Shown here: positions 7,179-12,209 of the stretch, piece by piece
How positions within the stretch are numbered: position 1 is the first letter of the stretch
Layout: each line of letters starts with the position of its first letter
From: an uncultured Bacteroidia bacterium
GTDB taxonomy: Bacteria > Bacteroidota > Bacteroidia > Bacteroidales > UBA932
Direction: 5' to 3'
NCBI GenBank assembly: GCA_902795785.1
Contig: CADBMK010000083.1
Coordinates: 1-14,705, forward strand
Length of the DNA: 14,705 nucleotides
Notes under the pieces: model-generated
Databases searched by the model: none
Seen by the model: the letters and a program-made list of their open reading frames with translations, nothing else
Told to the model about the DNA's origin: nothing
Position numbers and translations under genes: made by a program

Positions 7179-7670
7179 CTAAAGAAGTCCATCCGGGATC
7201 CTCATCACGAGGGTTCCGGATTTTTCATCTATGGAAACGATGAAATCTTCGTGAAGAGGTACAAGAACTTCCTCTTCAGTGCCGTCTTTACGGACGTAAA
7301 CGCAAGGATTCCCTGGGATATCCTCTATCCCGGTAATCTCCCCGGCCTTGGAGCCGTCTTCATTAAAGATGGTAAAGCCAACCAGGGCTGCGTAACCATC
7401 AGAATCCGAATCCTCAAAATAATCGATGAAAACAGGCTGGCCGACAACTTCCTCGGCATCTTCAAGATTATGAACGCCCGTAATCTTAACGAGAGCCTTG
7501 GACGAGCCTCTCTGGGACATGGATTCAATAAAAAATGGAACCGGCAGTCCATCGAAATTGATGTATACCGGTTCCTGGATGTCAAGATCCTCCGGGTCAA
7601 AGGAACGGAAACTCAAAACGAGCTCTCCGTCCGTCCCATTGGACTTTAATACCTGAGCAATCTGCAGCAA
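7179..7670 (-). CDS. rimM: Ribosome maturation factor RimM, TTG start
   Basis: A 163-residue RimM, which binds ribosomal protein S19 and helps mature the head of the 30S subunit. The N-terminal RimM beta-barrel spans about 1-85 with IAQVLKSNGTDGELVL (4-19) in place of the usual G-K-I-v-x-x-H-G-x-x-G-E-V. The PRC-barrel covers about 92-162 and contains LVPLHEDFIVSIDEKSGTL (136-154). The start is TTG, only 2 bp after the rpsP stop; no ATG exists before the conserved barrel begins. The choice is backed by AGGAGG seven bases upstream. Gene order rpsP-rimM is conserved widely in bacteria. Several family residues of the first motif are altered (N-G-T-D-G for H-G-I-K-G), common in Bacteroidota versions. 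Confidence 0.92.
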   Translation of the reverse strand: MLQIAQVLKSNGTDGELVLSFRSFDPEDLDIQEPVYINFDGLPVPFFIESMSQRGSSKALVKITGVHNLEDAEEVVGQPVFIDYFEDSDSDGYAALVGFTIFNEDGSKAGEITGIEDIPGNPCVYVRKDGTEEEVLVPLHEDFIVSIDEKSGTLVMRIPDGLL

Positions 7671-7672
7671 GA

Positions 7673-8215
7673 TTAAGCCTCCTGTGCAGGTGCATCAGCA
7701 GCTGGCTCAGCAGCGGCAGCCTCTTCGGCAGCCTTTGCAGCGGCAGCAGCTTCTGCCTCAGCCTTCTTCTTTGCGAGTGCCTCAGCTCTCTGCTGGTTAA
7801 CCTTAGCCTCTGCCTCAGCAGCAGCCTTAGCCTTGTCAGCGGCAGCCTTAGAAAGACCATCCTTCTTAGCGGCGATCTTCTTGTCCTGCTCAGCCTTCCA
7901 TGCAGCGAACTTTGCGTCAGCCTGCTCCTGTGTGAGGGCTCCCTTAGCTACGCCACCCTGAAGGTGCTTCTTAAGGAGTACTCCCTCGTAAGAGAGGATT
8001 CTGCGTGCAACGAGAGTAGGCTCGGCACCAACGTTAAGCCATGCAAGAGCGCGCTCAGAGTTGAGAACGATGGTTGCAGGGTTTGTGTTAGGATTGTAAG
8101 AGCCGATCTGCTCGATGTAACGACCATCGCGAGGTGCGCGTGTGTCAGCCACAACAATGTGGAAGAATGCGAAATTCTTCTTTCCGTGGCGCTGAAGACG
8201 AATTTTAACAGCCAT
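7673..8215 (-). CDS. rpsP: 30S ribosomal protein S16 (bS16) with Ala-rich C-terminal extension
   Basis: A 180-residue bS16. The conserved core is residues 1 to about 85: MAVKIRLQRHGKKNFAFFHI at the N-terminus, DTRAPRDGRYIEQIGSYNP (24-42), and ARRILSYEGVL near 70-80. bS16 sits in the body of the 30S subunit and is needed for its assembly. Typical bS16 is about 80-90 residues; here another 95 or so follow, dominated by Ala, Lys and Glu and likely one long charged helix ending in an acidic, Pro-containing tail. Such tails are known in Bacteroidota bS16. It leads the rpsP-rimM operon. A -7 box at 8280-8287 and a hairpin at 8256-8272 lie in its leader of about 60 bases. Confidence 0.97.
   Translation of the reverse strand: MAVKIRLQRHGKKNFAFFHIVVADTRAPRDGRYIEQIGSYNPNTNPATIVLNSERALAWLNVGAEPTLVARRILSYEGVLLKKHLQGGVAKGALTQEQADAKFAAWKAEQDKKIAAKKDGLSKAAADKAKAAAEAEAKVNQQRAEALAKKKAEAEAAAAAKAAEEAAAAEPAADAPAQEA
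7678..7683 (-). promoter_or_regulatory. Strong Shine-Dalgarno for rimM inside the end of rpsP
   Basis: The minus strand reads AGGAGG, seven bases before the TTG at 7670, within the last codons of rpsP. No other gene start in the window has a comparable match, so here it probably decides the unusual TTG start and couples rimM translation to that of rpsP. Confidence 0.65.
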
Positions 8216-8255
8216 TGTGAATCTGTGTTAATTGATTGAAAATAAAAAACCTGTG

Positions 8256-8272
8256 CTTCCAACCCGTGGAAG
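8256..8272 (-). promoter_or_regulatory. Hairpin with following T-run in the rpsP leader
   Basis: On the minus strand CTTCCA, loop CGGGT, TGGAAG form a perfect 6 bp stem, followed after six bases by TTTTTT. It lies between the predicted transcript start (about 8275) and the rpsP ATG. It resembles a small attenuator or ribosomal-protein leader structure. The T-run is displaced from the stem, so it is not a classic terminator. A function in autoregulation is inference only. Confidence 0.4.
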
Positions 8273-8279
8273 ACGGCGA

Positions 8280-8309
8280 CAAAGATAATCATTTTCAAAC
8301 ATTTACAAA
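8280..8309 (-). promoter_or_regulatory. rpsP-rimM promoter (-33 and -7 boxes)
   Basis: On the minus strand TTTG (8306-8309), an 18-base spacer and TATCTTTG (8280-8287) fit the Bacteroidota vegetative promoter, with a perfect TAnnTTTG -7 box. Transcription would start near 8275. The -33 element lies only 7 bp from the -7 box of the divergent fabG-like gene, so the two promoters overlap and may compete. Confidence 0.7.
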
Positions 8310-8323
8310 AATTATTATTTTTG
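8293..8323 (+). promoter_or_regulatory. Promoter of the fabG-lolA-like unit
   Basis: TATTTTTG (8316-8323) matches the -7 consensus TAnnTTTG and ends 9 bases before the ATG at 8333. TTTC (8293-8296), 19 bases upstream, is a near match to the -33 TTTG. The short distance to the ATG predicts a very short leader. The element interleaves with the rpsP promoter on the other strand. Confidence 0.55.
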
Positions 8324-8332
8324 CCACCGATT

Positions 8333-9061
8333 ATGAAAGTAGCACTTGTTACAGGTGGCAGCCGTGGAATCGGCCGCGCCATTTGCGTGAAACTCGCAAG
8401 CATGGGTTATCATGTCCTCGTCAACTATGTATCAAACGACGCAGCGGCAGAAGACACCCTCAATGAAATCACAGCCGCCGGCTCAACTGGAGAACTTCTC
8501 AAATTCGATGTCAGCTCCGACGACGAATCCTCAAAGGCAATCAAGGCCTGGCAGGATGCCAATCCAACAGAATATATAGAGGTACTTGTAAACAACGCAG
8601 GAATCAGAAAGGACAACCTCATGCTCTGGCTTGAGGACTCCGACTGGTACAAGGTGATCTCCACCAACCTCAACAGTTTCTATAACGTCACCCACGCCGT
8701 ACTTCAGGCTATGGCCGTACACAAGAACGGAAGGATTGTCAACATGGCTTCCCTCTCCGGACTCAAGGGCCTTCCGGGACAGACCAACTACTCCGCCGCA
8801 AAAGGTGGAATAATTGCAGCCACCAAGGCTCTGGCCCAGGAAGTGGCAGCCCGCAAGATCACTGTGAACGCCGTGGCTCCTGGATTCATCAAAACCGATA
8901 TGGTGGAAGGTCTGGACGAGGCTGAACTCAAGAAGACCATCCCTGCCAAAAGATTCGGAGAGCCAACCGAGGTGGCAAACCTCGTGGGCTTCCTCGTATC
9001 ACCTGAGGCTTCATACATAACAGGCCAAATCATCGGTATCAACGGAGGACTTTACTCATAG
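8333..9061 (+). CDS. fabG: FabG-type 3-oxoacyl-ACP reductase (SDR family)
   Basis: A 242-residue classical short-chain dehydrogenase. Visible are the NADP-binding TGGSRGIG (7-14), NNAG (87-90), active-site Asn112, Ser140, and YSAAK with Tyr153 and Lys157, then VAPGFIKTDM (181-190) and the C-terminal TGQIIGINGGLYS. FabG reduces 3-oxoacyl-ACP to 3-hydroxyacyl-ACP in fatty acid or polyene chain building. The pieces GQTNYSAAKGGIIAATKALA and ARKITVN recall the FabG2-type reductases of aryl polyene clusters more than housekeeping FabG, but this is from memory of the family. The start is ATG 8333: a frame extension to TTG 8321 exists but lies inside the -7 box. The LolA-like gene follows 3 bp after the stop, so the two form an operon. 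Confidence 0.88.
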   Translation: MKVALVTGGSRGIGRAICVKLASMGYHVLVNYVSNDAAAEDTLNEITAAGSTGELLKFDVSSDDESSKAIKAWQDANPTEYIEVLVNNAGIRKDNLMLWLEDSDWYKVISTNLNSFYNVTHAVLQAMAVHKNGRIVNMASLSGLKGLPGQTNYSAAKGGIIAATKALAQEVAARKITVNAVAPGFIKTDMVEGLDEAELKKTIPAKRFGEPTEVANLVGFLVSPEASYITGQIIGINGGLYS

Positions 9062-9064
9062 GCC

Positions 9065-9655
9065 ATGAAAAGAATCATTCTCTCTGTTGCCGCAGCACTC
9101 CTGTGCGCCGCAACATGTCTCGGTGCGGACAATTCCGCCGCCCTTTCCAGGATTGAGCAGATGAACGCTTCCGTCAAGGGAATCAGCGCCCAGTTTGCCC
9201 ACAAGAAGACAATCAAGGCTGCCGGCAAGGTTATCAAGATGCAAGGAGACCTTGAGTTTTCCAACCCTGATAAACTCAAAATGACATATTCCGTCCCTGC
9301 CACCGATAAAATCGACATAGACGGAAAGAATTTCACAATAGTCCGCGGTAAGGCTCCGCAAAAATTCGACACATCAAAGAACGCCCTGATGGCCTCTCTC
9401 AGCAACACCCTCCTGAACTGTTTCAAGGGTAAGGTCAGCGCCATCGCAAAGGACAACGATGCTGACGTTACTGTGTCGGAAACCGCTGACAAATACATGG
9501 TTACACTTACAGCAAAGAAAGCTGCCGCGCGCGGATATTCCAAGATTGTCATGACATACCGAAAGAGCGACGGTCTGCTGATGGCCCTCGAGATGGAGGA
9601 GTTCAGCGGAATCGACAACCTCTACACAATGTCACAGCCTAAAAGAAATATCTAA
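9065..9655 (+). CDS. LolA-like periplasmic lipoprotein-carrier protein
   Basis: A 196-residue protein with signal peptide (MKR, hydrophobic 4-18, CLGAD with cleavage after about residue 21). The mature part has the LolA layout: an N-terminal helix (about 25-45), GDLEFSNPDKLKMTYSVP (61-78), which matches the strand-turn G-x-F-x-x-x-x-P-x-x-x-R-W of LolA with Lys-Met in place of Arg-Trp, then IDGKNFTIV (85-93) and alternating strands to the end. LolA-type proteins carry lipoproteins or other lipids across the periplasm in a hydrophobic half-barrel. A LolA paralogue next to a ketoreductase is typical of aryl polyene or flexirubin clusters, where it is thought to take part in moving the polyene lipid to the outer membrane. 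Translation follows directly on the FabG stop. Confidence 0.75.
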   Translation: MKRIILSVAAALLCAATCLGADNSAALSRIEQMNASVKGISAQFAHKKTIKAAGKVIKMQGDLEFSNPDKLKMTYSVPATDKIDIDGKNFTIVRGKAPQKFDTSKNALMASLSNTLLNCFKGKVSAIAKDNDADVTVSETADKYMVTLTAKKAAARGYSKIVMTYRKSDGLLMALEMEEFSGIDNLYTMSQPKRNI

Positions 9656-9671
9656 AAGTTTTTTAAAAAGT

Positions 9672-9702
9672 TTTGGATATTCTGAAAAGTAGAGTATCTT
9701 TG
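9672..9702 (+). promoter_or_regulatory. Promoter of tRNA-Leu
   Basis: TTTG (9672-9675), exactly 19 bases, then TATCTTTG (9695-9702). This is the best match in the window to the Bacteroidota vegetative promoter. It begins 17 bases after the lolA-like stop and would start a transcript near 9708, about 45 bases before the tRNA. Confidence 0.8.
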
Positions 9703-9716
9703 CAGTCCCGAAATAC

Positions 9717-9732
9717 AAACGGTCATCCGTTT
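9717..9732 (+). other. Hairpin in the tRNA-Leu precursor leader
   Basis: AAACGG, loop TCAT, CCGTTT form a 6 bp stem that can be lengthened by CA/TG pairs across one bulged T. It lies in the 5' leader of the tRNA precursor, between the predicted start of transcription and the tRNA, and may protect or present the precursor for processing. Confidence 0.4.
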
Positions 9733-9750
9733 TGTGGCGGACCAAGATCT

Positions 9751-9833
9751 GCGGATGTGGTGAAATGGTAGACACGCTACTTTGAGGGGGTAGTGGGCGT
9801 AGGCCTGTGCGAGTTCGACTCTCGCCATCCGCA
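9751..9833 (+). tRNA. tRNA-Leu (anticodon GAG)
   Basis: A full class II tRNA cloverleaf of 83 bases. The acceptor stem pairs GCGGATG (9751-9757) with CATCCGC (9826-9832), followed by discriminator A 9833. The anticodon stem CTACT/GGTAG closes the loop TTGAGGG, giving anticodon GAG for CUC and CUU codons. A long variable arm follows (GGGC, loop, GCCT), as expected for leucine. The T arm is GCGAG-TTCGACT-CTCGC. CCA is not encoded, so it must be added after transcription. The gene has its own promoter and terminator. Confidence 0.97.
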
Positions 9834-9836
9834 CAA

Positions 9837-9868
9837 AAGCTTCGAAGAGAAATCTTCGGAGCTTTTTT
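9837..9868 (+). terminator. Intrinsic terminator after tRNA-Leu
   Basis: A 12 bp stem (9837-9848 with 9853-9864, one G-T pair) closes a GAAA tetraloop and runs into TTTTTT. It starts three bases after the tRNA end and insulates the araC-type gene from the tRNA transcript. Confidence 0.92.
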
Positions 9869-9870
9869 CG

Positions 9871-9878
9871 TATATTGC
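9871..9878 (+). promoter_or_regulatory. Putative -7 box of the AraC-family gene
   Basis: TATATTGC, one T short of TAnnTTTG, ends 6 bases before the ATG at 9885 and begins two bases after the terminator T-run. If used, the transcript would be nearly leaderless, and the -33 region would fall inside the terminator hairpin. Confidence 0.4.
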
Positions 9879-9884
9879 AGCGTT

Positions 9885-10799
9885 ATGTCCGATACAATCG
9901 AAAGAATAGACTTCGGCGCCCTGCCCCATTCAGGGCACGCGACCATCATCCAGGACAGAATCTTCCTGGATGACAACCTGGATTATAATATTCCGGAAAA
10001 TCAGCGTCACGGAAGCTGGCGCCCATATAAACTGCTCACCTCTATCCAGATTCTGATCATTCAGGGGACATTCAAGATAAAGGCAAATCAGAGAGACATA
10101 GTCGCCACCAAAAACGACCTTCTCCTGCTGCTTCCCGGAACCATCATAGAGGGATATGACATTGGGGAGGACTGCAGGCTGCTGATCTGCGCCGCAAAGG
10201 CCAAACACGAGAAGCAACTGGACAAGATGCCGCCTAAGAGCGCCCTTGCAATAGTATCAATGCTCATGGGCGTTGAAGATCCTTTCAAGATTACCCTGGA
10301 CGACGAATACTGCGAGCTCTTCAAAGAGCAGATTATGCTGGAAAGGAAATGTTATCCGCTTATACACCCGGATTTTCTCGAAGACGTCCTCTTCGGGCAT
10401 TTCAATAGCGTGGCCGCCATCCTGGCCAGCAGCCTGAGATGCTCCATTGAGGATCTGGGGCCAAAGATAAACCGCAACCGTGAAACAGAACTTATGGCAA
10501 AATTCATGGAAGCCGTACATAAATACGCCTCAACGCAGAGGAGCGTCGCTTTCTATGCGGACAAGGCCTGCCTGTCACCGAAATACTTTGCAAGGATTAT
10601 CACCAAGGTCAGCGGAAAGAAGCCGGCCTTCTGGATTAAGCAATATGCAATCCTGGAAGCAAAAGCCCTTCTCGCCACCGGCAATTACTCAATACAGCAG
10701 ATCAGTGACAGGATGAACTTTCCCAACCCTTCATTCTTCTGCAAATACTTCAGGCAGGAAGTGGGCATGTCCCCTGGAAAATTCATGAAATCAAGGTAG
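9885..10799 (+). CDS. AraC-family transcriptional regulator
   Basis: A 304-residue regulator. The C-terminal 90 residues hold the two helix-turn-helix units of AraC/XylS proteins: the first around 219-243 (ADKACLSPKYFARIITKVSG), the second around 269-295 ending FFCKYFRQEVGMSPGKF (284-300). The N-terminal part (about 45-110) looks like a small cupin-type sensor, with strands such as LTSIQILIIQG (51-61) and NDLLLLLPG (77-85). The ligand is unknown. The frame is open up to 9807, but that would run through the tRNA and terminator, so ATG 9885 is the start. It is convergent with the oxidoreductase gene and overlaps its end by 9 bp. Lying between the fabG-lolA unit and the exporter operon, it is a candidate regulator of both. 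Confidence 0.88.
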   Translation: MSDTIERIDFGALPHSGHATIIQDRIFLDDNLDYNIPENQRHGSWRPYKLLTSIQILIIQGTFKIKANQRDIVATKNDLLLLLPGTIIEGYDIGEDCRLLICAAKAKHEKQLDKMPPKSALAIVSMLMGVEDPFKITLDDEYCELFKEQIMLERKCYPLIHPDFLEDVLFGHFNSVAAILASSLRCSIEDLGPKINRNRETELMAKFMEAVHKYASTQRSVAFYADKACLSPKYFARIITKVSGKKPAFWIKQYAILEAKALLATGNYSIQQISDRMNFPNPSFFCKYFRQEVGMSPGKFMKSR

Positions 10800-12209
10800 A
10801 ATCTCAGCCTTCAGCGCATCCATTCCCAGGATGCAGGCCGATGTGAACACGGATGTCATGGACACTCCGAGTATTCCGTGCAGGTTGAGGCTCTGGCCCG
10901 TCATCAGAAGATTAGGGATAGGAGTACGGGGCGAGAGAATAGTCCCCATCGGATTCATCCAGTCCTTTGCAACTCCATAGGCCGAGCCGCCCGGCGTTCC
11001 CGTATAAGACTCATAGGTGAGCGGCGTGCTTGTAAACACCCTCTCCACCGCGTCCGAGAGCCCCGGAATGGCCTTTTCAGCAAGGCTCAGGCACTCCCGG
11101 GCCTTGGCCTCCTTACGGGCCTCATAATCCTCGGTACGGGAGTCAATGGACATCGGACTGAGAATATCCAGATGAGTTGAATACGAGCCTTCTTCAGGAA
11201 CATAGGAATGTACCAGCACGCTCTCCGTCCTGGATGCGTCAGGGCGCCAGAGGTCGGCCCCTGCCGTATGCACGAACACGTTCCTGTTAAGATAAGGCAA
11301 AGAATCCTTCTTAAGGCAGATATTGGCGGTGAACATACCGAAGGTATTCTTAAGGGAAGAAATCCTGTTACGGTAAATTCTTCTGAGCATCTTAGTATCA
11401 CTGACAAGCCCAAGGGTAACCGCAGGATGGGCGTCTGAGACCACCCAGTCAGCCGACAGCGTCTCTCCTCCCTCCAGTTCCACCCTGGCTATGCGTCCTC
11501 CCTCTTCCACGAGGTGCTCCACCCTGGCACGGGTTCTCACCTGTCCTCCGAAAGACTCTATCTGTGAGGCAAGCCTGGCGGCAATAAGTTCTCCGCCGCC
11601 TTCAAGCCTCCAGGCGCTCTGTATAAAGGAATTGTTGATCTGGGCGAAGATATAGAGAGGAAGCGTATCGGCATTGAGTTCCATTTTCAGGGAAGTTCCG
11701 CTCAGGACCTTCCTGAGAAGGGGATCCGAAACGGTTCCGCACAGAAACTCATAGGCGCTTTTTGAGAAATTCTCCGAAGGGGAATCAAACGAGTCAAAGA
11801 TATGGTCTCCTACCCCCTTGAGGAACGAAGCGTATTTCCTGAGTTCTTCCCTGCTGCCGGGAAACTTTTCCGACAGCCTTTCCACAAACCTTTCGTGGCC
11901 GCTGGCAAACGGGAAGGCCCCCGCCCCCTCAATGAACACCTCGTCAAAGCAGTCCTCGTCAAGACGTCTCCAGGGAAGGTCCAGAAGGTTGAAGTATTTG
12001 AAAAGAGGATGGAGGGACTGGCCCTCGTCCAGGCCGCCCACATAGTGGAAACCCGTGTCGAAGGTCCTCCCGAGACGCCGGAATGTCTGAAGGCAGCCGC
12101 CGATCTGCCTCTCCTGTTCCAGGACGGTCACCCTGAGGCCGTGACGGGCGAGAATATATCCCACCTCAAGACCGCCGAGACCGGCGCCTATGACAATCAC
12201 GCTATCCAT
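10791..12209 (-). CDS. CrtI-like NAD(P)/FAD-dependent oxidoreductase
   Basis: A 472-residue flavoprotein of the phytoene desaturase / carotenoid isomerase / retinol saturase group. The N-terminal dinucleotide fold reads VIVIGAGLGGLEVG (4-17) and is followed by the acidic ribose contact VTVLEQ (27-32) and IGGCLQTF (36-43). The middle has LEGGGELIAARLA (202-214), part of the family's conserved G-G-x-x-x-l-x-x-x-L element. The C-terminus has NLLMTGQSLNLHGILGVSMT (433-452), the FAD-binding end. Members desaturate, saturate or isomerise polyene chains. No carotenoid gene is nearby; such proteins also occur in aryl polyene and flexirubin clusters. It overlaps the exporter gene by 8 bp and shares its operon. 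The last 9 bp overlap the end of the araC-type gene. Confidence 0.85.
   Translation of the reverse strand: MDSVIVIGAGLGGLEVGYILARHGLRVTVLEQERQIGGCLQTFRRLGRTFDTGFHYVGGLDEGQSLHPLFKYFNLLDLPWRRLDEDCFDEVFIEGAGAFPFASGHERFVERLSEKFPGSREELRKYASFLKGVGDHIFDSFDSPSENFSKSAYEFLCGTVSDPLLRKVLSGTSLKMELNADTLPLYIFAQINNSFIQSAWRLEGGGELIAARLASQIESFGGQVRTRARVEHLVEEGGRIARVELEGGETLSADWVVSDAHPAVTLGLVSDTKMLRRIYRNRISSLKNTFGMFTANICLKKDSLPYLNRNVFVHTAGADLWRPDASRTESVLVHSYVPEEGSYSTHLDILSPMSIDSRTEDYEARKEAKARECLSLAEKAIPGLSDAVERVFTSTPLTYESYTGTPGGSAYGVAKDWMNPMGTILSPRTPIPNLLMTGQSLNLHGILGVSMTSVFTSACILGMDALKAEILP

Noticed and set aside
8321..8332. Upstream TTG start giving four extra residues to the FabG-type protein
   Set aside because: The TTG is part of the -7 promoter box; ATG 8333 starts directly with the first beta-strand of the SDR fold.
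9751..9833. tRNA-Leu as an integration site for a mobile element
   Set aside because: No integrase gene and no repeated copy of the tRNA 3' end seen within the window.
9807..9884. N-terminal extension of the AraC-type protein to 9807
   Set aside because: It would be translated from the 3' half of tRNA-Leu and through a strong terminator; ATG 9885 lies just after a promoter-like box.
9632..9976. 114-codon minus-strand frame spanning the tRNA and terminator
   Set aside because: It crosses a complete tRNA gene and a terminator and overlaps the coding start of the AraC-type gene.
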